A DNA stretch of 64,000 nucleotides, taken from the NCBI RefSeq assembly GCF_024181725.1, contig NZ_CP028908.1, forward strand, positions 992,001-1,056,000, read 5' to 3'. The position numbers and the translations under genes are program-made. Positions 51,737 through 60,762 of the stretch are shown here, piece after piece. The notes under the pieces are model-generated. The model was not told the origin of the DNA, did no database searches, and saw only the letters and a program-made list of their open reading frames with translations. Origin of the DNA: Bradyrhizobium sp. WD16. Its GTDB lineage: Bacteria > Pseudomonadota > Alphaproteobacteria > Rhizobiales > Xanthobacteraceae. Every line of letters begins with the position of its first letter. Positions within the stretch are counted from its first letter, which is position 1.

Positions 51737-53188
51737 ATGGGCAAGATCACTGGCTTTCTTGAAATCGACCGTAGCGACCGCGTCTATGCGCCCGTCGCCG
51801 AGCGGCTGAAGCACTATCACGAATTCGTCGTGCCTCTCTCGGAGAAGGAGCTGCGCGATCAGGCGGCGCGCTGCATGAATTGCGGCGTTCCCTACTGCCA
51901 CGGCACCGGCGCGGTGACGCCGGGCACGCCCGGCTGTCCGGTCAACAACCAGATCCCGGACTGGAACGACCTCGTCTACAACGGCAACTGGGAAGAGGCC
52001 GCGCGCAACCTGCATTCGACCAACAACTTCCCCGAATTCACCGGGCGGGTCTGCCCGGCGCCGTGCGAGTCCTCCTGCACGCTGAATCTCGAGGAGACTC
52101 CGGTCACCATCAAGACCATCGAATGCGCGATCGTCGACCGCGCCTGGCAGAACGGCTGGCTCAATCCCGAGATCGCCGCGCACAAGACCGGCAAGAAGAT
52201 CGCCGTGGTCGGCTCCGGCCCGGCGGGCCTCGCCTGCGCCCAGCAACTCGCCCGCGCCGGCCATGACGTGCATGTCTACGAGAAGAACGCCAAAGCCGGC
52301 GGCCTTCTGCGCTACGGCATTCCCGACTTCAAGATGGAGAAGGGCATCATCGACCGCCGCATCGGCCAGATGGAGGCCGAAGGCGTCGTCTTCCATTACG
52401 GCAAGGCGGTCGGCGGGCCCGGCGGCATCGATCCGAGCGAGCTCATCAAGACCCATGACGCCGTGGCGCTGACCGGCGGCGCGGAAGCGCCGCGCGACCT
52501 GCCGGTGCCCGGCCGCGAGCTCGACGGCATCCATTTCGCCATGGACTTCCTGCCGCAGCAGAACCGCCGCGTCGGCAACGAGCCGCTCGGCGACGTCCGG
52601 GAGATCCTCGCCACCGGCAAGCATGTGGTGGTGATCGGCGGCGGCGATACCGGATCCGACTGCATCGGCACCTCGAACCGTCACGGCGCGAAAAGCGTGA
52701 CCCAGCTCGAGATCATGCCGCAGCCGCCGGAGAAGGAGAACAAGCTGCTGACATGGCCGAACTGGCCGATGAAGATGCGGACCTCCTCGAGCCATCAGGA
52801 AGGCGCCAAGCGCGAATTCGCGGTGCTGACCCAGCGCTTCTCCGGCAGCAACGGCAAGGTCGAGAAGCTGCATTGCATCCATGTCGACAGCAAGATGCAG
52901 CCGATCGCCGGCAGCGAGTTCGCGCTCGAGGCCGACCTCGTGCTGCTCGCCATGGGCTTCGTCCACCCGGTGCACGAGGGCCTGCTCAAGACGCTCGGCG
53001 TCGACCTCGACCCGCGCGGCAACGTCCGGGCCTCGACCGGCGACTACAAGACCTCGGTGCCGAAGGTGTTCGCCTCGGGCGACATCCGGCGCGGCCAGTC
53101 GCTGGTGGTCTGGGCGATCCGCGAGGGCCGGCAGTGCGCCGCCTCGATCGACCAGTTCCTGATGGGCGCGACCAACCTGCCGCGCTGA
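51737..53188 (+). CDS. gltD: Glutamate synthase (NADPH) small subunit
   Basis: Supplies electrons from NADPH through FAD and two 4Fe-4S clusters to GltB. The 483-residue protein has cysteine clusters in [25 protein letters not shown] and [15 protein letters not shown], the FAD-binding motif [20 protein letters not shown] with [12 protein letters not shown], and the NADPH motif [14 protein letters not shown]. The C-terminal FAD site is [22 protein letters not shown] 51737 follows gltB by 23 bp. A terminator follows the gene, which closes the gltBD operon. Confidence 0.98.
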   Translation: MGKITGFLEIDRSDRVYAPVAERLKHYHEFVVPLSEKELRDQAARCMNCGVPYCHGTGAVTPGTPGCPVNNQIPDWNDLVYNGNWEEAARNLHSTNNFPEFTGRVCPAPCESSCTLNLEETPVTIKTIECAIVDRAWQNGWLNPEIAAHKTGKKIAVVGSGPAGLACAQQLARAGHDVHVYEKNAKAGGLLRYGIPDFKMEKGIIDRRIGQMEAEGVVFHYGKAVGGPGGIDPSELIKTHDAVALTGGAEAPRDLPVPGRELDGIHFAMDFLPQQNRRVGNEPLGDVREILATGKHVVVIGGGDTGSDCIGTSNRHGAKSVTQLEIMPQPPEKENKLLTWPNWPMKMRTSSSHQEGAKREFAVLTQRFSGSNGKVEKLHCIHVDSKMQPIAGSEFALEADLVLLAMGFVHPVHEGLLKTLGVDLDPRGNVRASTGDYKTSVPKVFASGDIRRGQSLVVWAIREGRQCAASIDQFLMGATNLPR

Positions 53189-53214
53189 GCGCGAAGACCG
53201 AGACGACAGATCTA

Positions 53215-53239
53215 GGCCGCCCGCAGGGGCGGCCTTTTT
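53215..53239 (+). terminator. Intrinsic terminator of gltBD
   Basis: GGCCGCCC-GCAG-GGGCGGCC stem followed by TTTTT. Confidence 0.93.
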
Positions 53240-53444
53240 CGTTGCACCGCGATCTGCCCAGCCACGCGCGATCGCCCGTCGGCGCACCGCGCTGTCAGCG
53301 ATCGATCGCAATCGCCGTGATATCGTGGGTTGCGGCTCTGGTTCGGCGCAATGCCGCGGCTCGTGGGACGACATCACTGAACCCGCACCGGATATTCGAC
53401 GTCAAAACCATGAGCTGCTATCTTCTTGTCCGCGGAGCGAGTTG

Positions 53445-54248
53445 ATGGACGACGATCAAACATCCCCGGATCGCGGTGTCGCCAAAGGCCCGTGGGGCGC
53501 GCCGCGGATCGCCCCGCCGCCGCACCCGCCTCAGGCCGCGCCCGGCCCGGTCAAGGATGTGTCGCGCGCCGCCCGTCACCGGATCGGGCTGTCCTCGATA
53601 TTGTTTGCGGTGCTGATGGTCGCGCTGGTCGGCGGCCGCGCCTATAAGGATCTGTCGCGGCCGGAGGCCTGGGCCTACTGGCGCGACGCCTATCTCTCGC
53701 CCAGCCTGAAGTCGTCGGTCGCCGACGTCGAGATCGACGGCCGAAAGCGCGTGACGCTGGCCGTCAGCGGCAAGATCGGTGCGGCCGCGGCCACCTGGTT
53801 TCGCACGGCGCTCGACGACGCCAAGCTCTCCGCCGGCGACGTAGTGGCGTTGTCATCGCCGGGCGGCAATCTCGATCAGGCGCTCATCATCGGTGAAATG
53901 ATCCGCGCCCGCGGCCTTGCCACCGCGGTCGGCACAATCGACAGCCTGGGACGGCTCACGCCCTCCTATTGCGCCAGCGCCTGTGTCTTCGTCTTTGCCG
54001 GCGGCAAGCCCCGCCTCGGCCTCGATGGCTCGAAGCTCGGCGTCCACCGCTTCACAACAAAGGCGTCGGGATCCGATGCCGTCGCCGACGCCCAGCGCAC
54101 CACCGGCTTCATCCTCAGCTACATGACGCGGATGGGGGTGTCGCCGTCGATCCTGGAACTGATGACCGCCACCGGCGAGATTCGCTGGCTGAACGAGGCG
54201 CAGGCGACCGACCTCGAGCTCGTCACCGAACCGCTGCCGCGATCCTGA
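53445..54248 (+). CDS. Membrane-anchored ClpP/crotonase-fold protein (COG3904-like)
   Basis: A 267-residue protein with a cytoplasmic Pro-rich N-terminus and one transmembrane helix (about residues 48-65, IGLSSILFAVLMVALVGG). A periplasmic ClpP-like domain follows: VTLAVSGKIGAAAATWFRTAL, VVALSSPGGNLDQALIIGEMI, and SYCASACVFVFAGGKPR, where the Ser and Ala/Cys positions match the nucleophile turn of ClpP-fold proteins. ATG 53445 has GGAG 8 nt upstream. It is a predicted periplasmic serine protease-like protein of unknown substrate. Confidence 0.85.
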   Translation: MDDDQTSPDRGVAKGPWGAPRIAPPPHPPQAAPGPVKDVSRAARHRIGLSSILFAVLMVALVGGRAYKDLSRPEAWAYWRDAYLSPSLKSSVADVEIDGRKRVTLAVSGKIGAAAATWFRTALDDAKLSAGDVVALSSPGGNLDQALIIGEMIRARGLATAVGTIDSLGRLTPSYCASACVFVFAGGKPRLGLDGSKLGVHRFTTKASGSDAVADAQRTTGFILSYMTRMGVSPSILELMTATGEIRWLNEAQATDLELVTEPLPRS

Positions 54249-54271
54249 CAACGCCGAGACGTAAGCCGCGC

Positions 54272-55966
54272 CTATTGCCCGACAAAGGTGCCCGGCGCGG
54301 AAGCCGCAGGACCGATATTCAGCGGCGGGCGCGGCACGTTATCGCGCGGCCGCGGTCGGCTCTGCACCGGCGGCGATGCCTCCTTGCGCTTCCTGGGCGG
54401 GGCGGGTTGTCCGTCGGGCGACGATGCGCCAGGCGCGTCGGCAGCCGGCGGCGCGACCGCCGGAGCCGACTTCGGCTGGCCGGCCTGCTCCGGTCTGGCC
54501 ACTGCCGGAACGGTGGCGATGGCCGCATCCTTGGAAGCCTCCTTGGAAGCGTCCTTGGGAAGAGTAGCCTGATCGACGCTGCCGATGTCGCGCCGCGGCC
54601 AGGCGAAGTCGTCGGCGCGGCCGGCGGGCGCCGCCAGCGGCTCGCCCTTGACCAGCGTGCGCGCCGCAAGCGGATCCCACCCGGCCGGACGCGTGCCCGG
54701 ACCACCGAGCAATTCGTCGCTGCCCACCGAGGAGGCGACCAGCGGCACGATCGGGCCGGCCAGCGGCCGCGGCGGCGGACCGCCAGGACGGGCGCTGACA
54801 TCGGGAATCCCGGGCTCGCTCGGCAGCGCCACCGGCGTCGTGCGCGAGGTCAACAGCCGCGTCACCTCGCGCTCGACATAATGGGCGAGCTTGCGGGCGC
54901 CGGCCTTGGTGAAGAACACCCCGTCGCCGCTGCGCAGCCGGCGGATCTGACCTTCGAAATCTGGACCCTGGGTCATGAAGCGCCCGGATTCGTCGACGAA
55001 GCCGTCCCAGACGTCCACATAGGTGATGCCCGCCTTGCCGGCGGCGTCGCGATAAAGCGCATCGAGAAACAGCATGTCGGACGTCGCCTTCGGCCCGCGC
55101 ACCGCCGGCAGGCCGACCCAGATCACGGGCACCCCCCTGGTCTTGAGCACCGCGATCATGTCTTCGATCTTCCTGGAATAGAGTTCGACCCAGCGTTCGT
55201 CGCGATACTCGTAGGTGCCGCTGCCGCGCGCGCTCTTCTCCGGCGCGATGATCGACGGCGTCTCGCCATCGGTCGGCTCGTCATTGCCCTGCTCGGCGTC
55301 GCCCGGTTTGGCGTCGGTCTGCTTGCCGTCCGCCGGCTTGCCGCGGGCGTCTTTCTTCTCGTCCTTCTTGTCGGCCGGCTTCTTCGGATCCGGCTTTTCG
55401 ACCACTTCGTGGATCGGCATGCGATCGTTGAGGCCGAGCATCACGACGATGGCGTCGGCCTTCTCGGTGGCGATGATGCCCTTGGCGGCGGCGGCCCAGT
55501 CGGCAGGCTCGCCCTTCGGCTGGTATCGAATGAGGCCGGAGACGGTCTTGTGCTTGCGAATGACGCCCATGTCCGGCTGCTCGGCATAGGCATCCTCGAG
55601 GCCATAAGCCAGCCAGTCGGCCATGGCGTCGCCCAGCACCAGGACATTGTGCTCCGGCACAGTCTCCCGCTTCTCCGGTGACGGCGCGTGGGAATAATCG
55701 ACGGCACGCTGCTGCTGCGGTTGGGGCGGCGGCGCACCGGGAAATATCTGCTGGAAAGGCGAGAAGAAGCCGCCGCCACCGCCATAACCGTAGCCGCGCG
55801 GTTGCTGCACGTGCTGGCGCGGCTGCGGGCGGCTGCCGAAAAAGTCGAAGAACTGCGCCGAGGCCGGGCTCATGATGCCGAGCAGCAGCGCCGCGGCGAC
55901 GCTCACCACGATCAGAAGCCCGGATTCGGGCAGCAGGCGGCGCTTGGGCTCTGGCATGCGGCTCAC
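54272..55966 (-). CDS. DUF459 (SGNH-hydrolase-like) envelope protein lacking catalytic Ser and His
   Basis: A 564-residue protein with an N-terminal hydrophobic segment (about 15-35, LLIVVSVAAALLLGIMSP) and then a Gly/Pro/Gln-rich region. The SGNH fold follows (about 105-375) with block III GLND at Asn180, a Lys/Asp/Pro-rich insertion at about 190-245, and IWVGLPAVRGPKA. In the expected GDS motif the codon at Ala114 is GCC (GDAMADW). The DxxH block reads DGVFFTKAGARK, with Phe351 in place of His. This protein therefore looks catalytically dead unless other residues substitute. The C-terminal 180 residues are Pro/Ala-rich with KDASKEASKDA repeats. It is convergent with the ClpP-like gene. Confidence 0.85.
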   Translation of the reverse strand: MSRMPEPKRRLLPESGLLIVVSVAAALLLGIMSPASAQFFDFFGSRPQPRQHVQQPRGYGYGGGGGFFSPFQQIFPGAPPPQPQQQRAVDYSHAPSPEKRETVPEHNVLVLGDAMADWLAYGLEDAYAEQPDMGVIRKHKTVSGLIRYQPKGEPADWAAAAKGIIATEKADAIVVMLGLNDRMPIHEVVEKPDPKKPADKKDEKKDARGKPADGKQTDAKPGDAEQGNDEPTDGETPSIIAPEKSARGSGTYEYRDERWVELYSRKIEDMIAVLKTRGVPVIWVGLPAVRGPKATSDMLFLDALYRDAAGKAGITYVDVWDGFVDESGRFMTQGPDFEGQIRRLRSGDGVFFTKAGARKLAHYVEREVTRLLTSRTTPVALPSEPGIPDVSARPGGPPPRPLAGPIVPLVASSVGSDELLGGPGTRPAGWDPLAARTLVKGEPLAAPAGRADDFAWPRRDIGSVDQATLPKDASKEASKDAAIATVPAVARPEQAGQPKSAPAVAPPAADAPGASSPDGQPAPPRKRKEASPPVQSRPRPRDNVPRPPLNIGPAASAPGTFVGQ

Positions 55967-56020
55967 GGCGGCTGAAGGAAACTTAGAATTAATACCAGAT
56001 TCCGGCCGTCGCAGGGCGGC

Positions 56021-56098
56021 CTAGTGTGGTGGATCTGACGCTCGTTTCAGCGTTGGAGCGAGTTCTTCAAACGAGCGTCAGATCCAAAACCACACTAG
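56021..56098. repeat. Interspersed hairpin element, arm family B
   Basis: CTAGTGTGG...CCACACTAG frame with GGATCTGACGCTCGTTT and AAACGAGCGTCAGATCC arms. The inner pair differs from the 2735 copy and still pairs perfectly. It is joined by AGAATCAAAATGATGCT to a family C element. The pair occupies most of the 344-bp gap between two minus-strand genes. Confidence 0.92.
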
Positions 56099-56111
56099 AA
56101 TCAAAATGATG

Positions 56112-56187
56112 CTAGTGTCCCCTTGTTTCCAACGTTCGTATGAGCGCCTGCCGCAATGGGATACGAACGTTGGAAACGGGACACTAG
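56112..56187. repeat. Interspersed hairpin element, arm family C
   Basis: CTAGTGTCC...GGACACTAG frame with 17-bp GTTTCCAACGTTCGTAT arms, nearly identical to 2826-2901. Confidence 0.92.
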
Positions 56188-56310
56188 CGAGGACCGGTTC
56201 CCGGCATCAAGCGCGGCCGCAGGCTGGCGTCAAGCGAGCCGCACGACAGCCGACGAGGAGCCGATTGCGCCCTCCGCTACCGGCGCAGAATAAGCCGCTT
56301 TGCCAGAGCC

Positions 56311-57747
56311 TTACTGACCGCGCAGGCGATCGAGCATGGCCGCCGAGGCGAAGCCGTCGGCAGCGGCGCCGATCGAGGCCTGGAAGCCGCGCAGCGCCTT
56401 GCGGGTTTCGCCGCCGAGCTGGCCGTCGGGTTCGCCACGGTAGAACCCGCGTTGGGCCAGCAACTGCTGCAGCTCCAGCCGTTCCGCCCGGCTCAGCACC
56501 CGCTCCTGGCGCGGCCATGGCTGGAGGAAGGCCGCGCCGCCGCGCAGGCGGTCGGCGAGATAGCCGATCGCCAGGGCATAGGCCTCCGCCGGGTTGTAGC
56601 GCAGGATGCTGCGGAAATTTCCCAGCATCAGGAAGCCCGGTCCCTCGCTGCCGGCCGGCGCCAGCAGAAAGGCCTTGTCGGTGCCGCGCGGAAAGGGCTT
56701 GCCACCGGCGCGGCGGATTCCGAGCTGCTCCCACTGGGCAATGCTCATGACGCGGGCGCGGTCGGCCAGCATGTAGTCGAAGCCCTGCGGCACCTCGACC
56801 TCGTAGCCCCAGGTCTGGCCAGCCTGCCACCCATCCTTCTTGAGGTTGTTGGCGGTGGAGGCGATCAGATCGGCGACATCGCCGACCACGTCGCGGCGGC
56901 CGTCCTGATCGAAATCCACCGCATAGCGCTTGAACGCCGTCGGCATGAACTGGGTCGGGCCGAAAGCGCCGGCCCAGGAGCCCACCATCTGCGCGGGGAC
57001 GAGGTCGCCGTGGTGAAGAATTTCGAGCGCCGAGAGAAACTCGTTGCGGAAATAGGCCTGGCGCCGGCCGATGCAGGACAATGTCGCGGTGGAGCGCAGC
57101 ACGCTGCGGTCGCCGCCCTGGGTCGAGTAATTGGATTCCACACCCCAGATCGCCGCGATGATGTAGCGATCGACGCCATAGGTCTTTTCCACGGCGTCGA
57201 AGGTCGGGCGGTACTTGGCGAGGATCTCGCGGCCGGCCGCGATCCGGGCATCATTCACCAGCACGTCGAGATAGTCCCAGATCGCCTTGGTGAATTCCGG
57301 CTGGGAATCCATCAGGTCCATGATCCGCAGATCAGGAGCCAGCCCGGCGGTATAGCGTTCGAAGCTTTCGCGCGAGACGCCGCGCCGCGCCGCTTCCGGC
57401 CATAGCGAAGCGACGCAGGCATCGAAATTAGCCGCGGCCTCGCGGATCGCCTGGGCGGTCATCAGGGGGTGGCCCGAGGCGCCGTCTTCGCCGCTCCATT
57501 CCCTCGGCCCGGACGGCGGCAGCGCCGCCGGCCCTGCCGGCTGCGGTGAAAACAGCGACAGAAAGGGCAAACTCGCCTGGGCAGTCGTGGTGCGCCCCGG
57601 CCCGGCTGGCCGCGTCGCCGAGCCAGTGGCCTCGCGCGCAGCGACCGGACCGCCGCCAACGCTCTGCGCCCCGGCGCCGGCGGATGCCAGCAGCAGCGCC
57701 ATGCTGCCGACCCAGATCAGCCCTCGTCCCGCGGTTACCTTCGCCAT
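56311..57747 (-). CDS. Lytic murein transglycosylase (MltB/SltB family) with peptidoglycan-binding domain
   Basis: Cleaves the glycan strand of peptidoglycan with 1,6-anhydro product formation. The 478-residue protein has a signal peptide (about 1-29, VGSMALLLASAGAGAQ), a Pro/Ala linker, the SLT-type 2 catalytic domain (about 95-390) with YIIAAIWGVESNYSTQGGDR (catalytic Glu in GVESNY) and SWAGAFGPTQFMPTAFKRYAVD, and a C-terminal PG-binding repeat LAQRGFYRGEPDGQLGGETR. ATG 57747 was chosen for its clear signal peptide; an upstream Met at 57798 is possible. It is divergent from galU. Confidence 0.93.
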   Translation of the reverse strand: MAKVTAGRGLIWVGSMALLLASAGAGAQSVGGGPVAAREATGSATRPAGPGRTTTAQASLPFLSLFSPQPAGPAALPPSGPREWSGEDGASGHPLMTAQAIREAAANFDACVASLWPEAARRGVSRESFERYTAGLAPDLRIMDLMDSQPEFTKAIWDYLDVLVNDARIAAGREILAKYRPTFDAVEKTYGVDRYIIAAIWGVESNYSTQGGDRSVLRSTATLSCIGRRQAYFRNEFLSALEILHHGDLVPAQMVGSWAGAFGPTQFMPTAFKRYAVDFDQDGRRDVVGDVADLIASTANNLKKDGWQAGQTWGYEVEVPQGFDYMLADRARVMSIAQWEQLGIRRAGGKPFPRGTDKAFLLAPAGSEGPGFLMLGNFRSILRYNPAEAYALAIGYLADRLRGGAAFLQPWPRQERVLSRAERLELQQLLAQRGFYRGEPDGQLGGETRKALRGFQASIGAAADGFASAAMLDRLRGQ

Positions 57748-58015
57748 CGCCTCAAAATCCCGGTCCAAGAGCCATTCAATCGCGCCCATCGCCCCCAATG
57801 GGCCCTGACAGGGTTGCCATCAGCTTAATAACCGCGCAACTTTTCGCGACCAAATGATGGTCAATGCGCCGCAGGGCCCTCCCGCGACAGAGGGTACCGG
57901 GTGCCGCACCAGCGCCGCAAAGTCCATGGAGTCTGCTACCTGGTTGAACGCCGCAGGACCCATCTGCCCCTCGCCGGCGTTTGCTGCCCGCCTGTTCCCC
58001 ATTTCAAGAGCCCCC

Positions 58016-58888
58016 ATGAAAATCCGCAAAGCCATCTTCCCCGTCGCCGGCCTCGGCACCCGCTTCCTGCCCGCCACCAAGGCCATGCCCAAGGAAATGC
58101 TCACGGTGGTCGACCGGCCGCTGATCCAGCACGTGGTGGATGAAGCCCTGGAGGCCGGCATCGAGCACCTCGTCTTCGTCACCGGGCGGAACAAAGGCGT
58201 GATCGAGGATCATTTCGACCGGCCCTACGAACTCGAGGACACGCTCAAGGGACGCGCCAAGCTCAAGGAGATGGAGCTCCTGCTGCGCGACCAGCCGGAG
58301 GCGGGTTCGACCTCGTTCACCCGCCAGCAGCAACCGCTCGGCCTCGGCCATGCGGTGTGGTGCGCTCGCGACATCGTCGGCGACGAGCCCTTCGCGGTGC
58401 TGCTGCCGGACGTCTTGGTCAAGCACAAACCGAGCGGCCTGAAGCAGATGCTCGACGCCGCCGCGGCCGCCGGGATCGGCAAGGCCAATATCGTCGCGGT
58501 GGAAGAAGTGCCGATGGAATCGGTGCACATGTACGGCGTCGTCGGCGTCGGCAAGCCGAAGGGCGACCTGTTCGAGCTCGCCGGCATGGTGGAGAAGCCG
58601 AAGCGCGAACAGGCACCGTCCAATCTGTCGATCACCGGCCGCTATATCCTGCAGCCGGAGATCTTCGAAATCCTGGCCACCCAGGAGCGCGGCGCCGGCG
58701 GCGAAATCCAGCTCACCGACGCCATGCTGCGGATGGCCGAAGGCCAGCCGTTCTACGGCTTCAAGTTCAAGGGCAAGAGCTACGACTGCGGCTCCAAGTC
58801 CGGCTTCCTCGCCGCCAACATCGCCTATGCGATGGATCGCGACGACCTGCGCGACGGTCTGCGCGAGGAGATGCGGCAGTATCTCTGA
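58016..58888 (+). CDS. galU: UTP-glucose-1-phosphate uridylyltransferase
   Basis: Makes UDP-glucose for polysaccharide, osmoregulated glucan and lipopolysaccharide synthesis. The 290-residue product starts at ATG 58016 (AAGAG 5 nt upstream) with MKIRKAIFPVAGLGTRFLPA, the nucleotidyltransferase loop. TKAMPKEMLTVVDRPLIQHVVDEA and VLLPDVLVKHKPSG follow, and GGEIQLTDAM and the C-terminal GKSYDCGSKSGFLAANIAYA match GalU. The upstream in-frame extension is not conserved. It is followed by a four-element hairpin array and an OpgC-type gene, consistent with glucan metabolism. Confidence 0.96.
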   Translation: MKIRKAIFPVAGLGTRFLPATKAMPKEMLTVVDRPLIQHVVDEALEAGIEHLVFVTGRNKGVIEDHFDRPYELEDTLKGRAKLKEMELLLRDQPEAGSTSFTRQQQPLGLGHAVWCARDIVGDEPFAVLLPDVLVKHKPSGLKQMLDAAAAAGIGKANIVAVEEVPMESVHMYGVVGVGKPKGDLFELAGMVEKPKREQAPSNLSITGRYILQPEIFEILATQERGAGGEIQLTDAMLRMAEGQPFYGFKFKGKSYDCGSKSGFLAANIAYAMDRDDLRDGLREEMRQYL

Positions 58889-58924
58889 GGAAAGGATCGC
58901 GCGCGGCCTTCACGCCACCAGTGC

Positions 58925-59001
58925 CAGTGTGGTGGATTTGACGTTCGATTCCGTGTCGCAGCAAGTCCATCAAACGAGCGCCAGATCCAAAACCGCACTA
59001 G
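58925..59001. repeat. Interspersed hairpin element, arm family B (divergent)
   Basis: CAGTGTGG...CCGCACTAG frame; arms GGATTTGACGTTCGATT and AACGAGCGCCAGATCC are degenerate, with wobble pairs. First of a four-element array B-D-B-C ending at 59282. Confidence 0.85.
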
Positions 59002-59014
59002 CATCATTATGATT

Positions 59015-59090
59015 CTAGTGCGGCGTCTCGCAATTGCCTATGCCCTTTGCGGCAAGCCCCTGTAGGCAATTGCGAGACATAAGCCACACT
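59015..59090. repeat. Interspersed hairpin element, arm family D
   Basis: CTAGTGCGG...CCACACT frame with TCTCGCAATTGCCT and AGGCAATTGCGAGA arms. It is preceded by linker AGCATCATTATGATTCT and followed by a CGCTTTTTGATTTTGC linker. Confidence 0.9.
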
Positions 59091-59106
59091 CGCTTTTTGA
59101 TTTTGC

Positions 59107-59183
59107 CAGTGTGGTGGATCTGACGCTCGTTTCAGTATTGCAGCGAGTTCTTCGAACGAGCGTCAGATCCAAAACCACACTAG
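59107..59183. repeat. Interspersed hairpin element, arm family B
   Basis: CAGTGTGG...CCACACTAG frame with GGATCTGACGCTCGTT arms, nearly identical to the 2735 copy. Confidence 0.92.
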
Positions 59184-59196
59184 AATCATAATGATG

Positions 59197-59282
59197 CTAG
59201 TGTCCCCTTGTTTCCCTTGGGTTCTGACGTTCGTAGGAGTGCTCGCGGCAAAGGACTACGAACGTTAAAACCGGGACACCAG
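59197..59282. repeat. Interspersed hairpin element, variant arm family C
   Basis: CTAGTGTCC...GGGACACCAG frame. The arms GACGTTCGTAG and CTACGAACGTT show a compensatory change relative to the standard C stem (GTAT/ATAC becomes GTAG/CTAC). The loop GAGTGCTCGCGGCAAAGG is related. Its right end lies 4 bp from the next start codon. Confidence 0.85.
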
Positions 59283-59286
59283 GTCG

Positions 59287-60507
59287 ATGCATCATCGCTC
59301 CACCAGCAGCCCAGCTTCCCGCAGCGCCGCGACGGCGGGCCTGTGGTGGTCCGGGCGCGACCTGCGGCTGGACGCCTGCCGCGGCATCGCCCTGTGGTTC
59401 ATCTTTCTCGATCATGTTCCGGAGAACGTCGGCGCCTGGCTGACGCTGCGCAATTACGGCTTCAGCGACACCACCGAGGTCTTCATGTTCGTCTCCGGGG
59501 TGACCTGCGCGATCGCCTATGGCGCCGCGCTGCGCCGCCGCGGCTGGCCGACGGTGATCGCCCGCACGCTGCGCCGGAGCTGGGACATCTACGCCGCCTT
59601 CCTGCTCCTCGTCCTGGCCTGCGCCGTTTTGGTCTATGCCGCCGGCGGCGGCTCGCTGATGGATGACCCGAGCAACACCCGCGTGCTGTTCGAGCAGCCG
59701 GGCCCGACCCTGGTCCACGCCCTCCTCCTGCAGTATCGCCCTGTGAACAGCGACGTGCTGCCGACCTTCGTCATCTTCCATCTTTCGGTGGCGCCACTGC
59801 TCTGGCTGCTGCTGCGCGCGCCCAATGCAACCCTCGTCGCCTCGGTCCTGCTCTACGCCGCCACCCGCCGCTTCGACTGGTATCTCGACGCCTGGCCGCG
59901 CAATCAATGGTACTTCAACCCGTTCGCCTGGCAGGTCCTGTTCGTGTTCGGCGCCTGGTGGGCGCTCGGCGGCGGCAAACGCCTGCGCGCCTTCCTGCAC
60001 ACGCGCGCGGTTTTGATCGCTGCGCTCGCCTATCTCGCCGCGAGCCTCGTCATCGTGCTCGGCTGGCAGATCGAGGCGCTGCATGGCCTCGTGCCCCCGG
60101 CGGTCGCCGCCGTGATCTATCCGGTCGACAAGTCGGGTCTCGACCCGCTGCGGCTGGTGCATTTCCTTGCGCTCGCCGTCGTCGCCGTCCGGCTGGTGCC
60201 GGCCGACTGGGTGGGTTTCGGCCATCATCCCGACCGGTCGGCGCGGAAAGGGATATCCCGGTTCCTGCATCGCGGCCTCGTTGCGCCGGTGATGCGCAGC
60301 GCCATCCGCTGCGGCGAGAATTCGCTGGCGATCTACTGTCTCGGGGTGCTGCTGACGCTGGCGGCACAGGCGGTCCTGCTGGTGCTGCCCAATGACGTCC
60401 TGCTGCAGTTCCTGCTCAGCGGCGCCGGCATCGCCATCATGATCCTGGTGGCGAACCTGCTGACCGCGATCATGCGTCGCAACCAGCTGCGGCCGGGGCT
60501 ATTCTAG
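59287..60507 (+). CDS. OpgC-domain membrane acyltransferase
   Basis: OpgC proteins are polytopic inner-membrane enzymes that O-succinylate osmoregulated periplasmic glucans. The 406-residue product has the N-terminal RDLRLDACRGIALWFIFLDHVPEN block, containing the catalytic-type FLDH motif, and about ten hydrophobic helices. FSDTTEVFMFVSGVTCAIAYG and RCGENSLAIYCLGVLLTL are conserved in OpgC_C domains. ATG 59287 lies 4 bp after a hairpin element whose end supplies the only visible purine-rich site (CCAGG). The TAG stop (60505-60507) lies inside the CTAG of the next element. It is preceded by galU, which makes the glucan precursor. Confidence 0.88.
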   Translation: MHHRSTSSPASRSAATAGLWWSGRDLRLDACRGIALWFIFLDHVPENVGAWLTLRNYGFSDTTEVFMFVSGVTCAIAYGAALRRRGWPTVIARTLRRSWDIYAAFLLLVLACAVLVYAAGGGSLMDDPSNTRVLFEQPGPTLVHALLLQYRPVNSDVLPTFVIFHLSVAPLLWLLLRAPNATLVASVLLYAATRRFDWYLDAWPRNQWYFNPFAWQVLFVFGAWWALGGGKRLRAFLHTRAVLIAALAYLAASLVIVLGWQIEALHGLVPPAVAAVIYPVDKSGLDPLRLVHFLALAVVAVRLVPADWVGFGHHPDRSARKGISRFLHRGLVAPVMRSAIRCGENSLAIYCLGVLLTLAAQAVLLVLPNDVLLQFLLSGAGIAIMILVANLLTAIMRRNQLRPGLF

Positions 60508-60581
60508 TGTGGCGTCTCGCAATTGCCTATGCCCTTTGCGGCAAGCCCCTGTAGGCAATTGCGAGACATAAGCCACACTAG
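60504..60581. repeat. Interspersed hairpin element, arm family D
   Basis: CTAGTGTGG...CCACACTAG frame with TCTCGCAATTGCCTA arms. Its CTAG contains the stop codon of the OpgC-type gene. It is joined by AGCACTTTGATTTTGCT to a family A element. Confidence 0.92.
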
Positions 60582-60594
60582 CACTTTGATTTTG

Positions 60595-60669
60595 CTAGTG
60601 TCCCTATGTCTCCGAATTACCGTGCGAGCGCGAGGCAAACGTAGCGGTAATTCGGAGACGGGACACTAG
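60595..60669. repeat. Interspersed hairpin element, arm family A
   Basis: CTAGTGTCC...GGACACTAG frame with TGTCTCCGAATTACCG and CGGTAATTCGGAGAC arms and a GAGGCAAACG loop. Confidence 0.9.
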
Positions 60670-60762
60670 ACCGAAGATGCCTGACACAAGGCTGCACGAG
60701 GCCGGGGACGACGAGCCTATGATAGGCTCCGCCGTGGCGTAAACGACAGCAAAGGACGACGA

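Noticed and set aside
58925..59282. The four-hairpin array considered as a CRISPR array
   Set aside because: Units are long self-complementary hairpins of different families joined by two fixed linkers, not identical repeats separated by unique spacers, and no cas genes are present.
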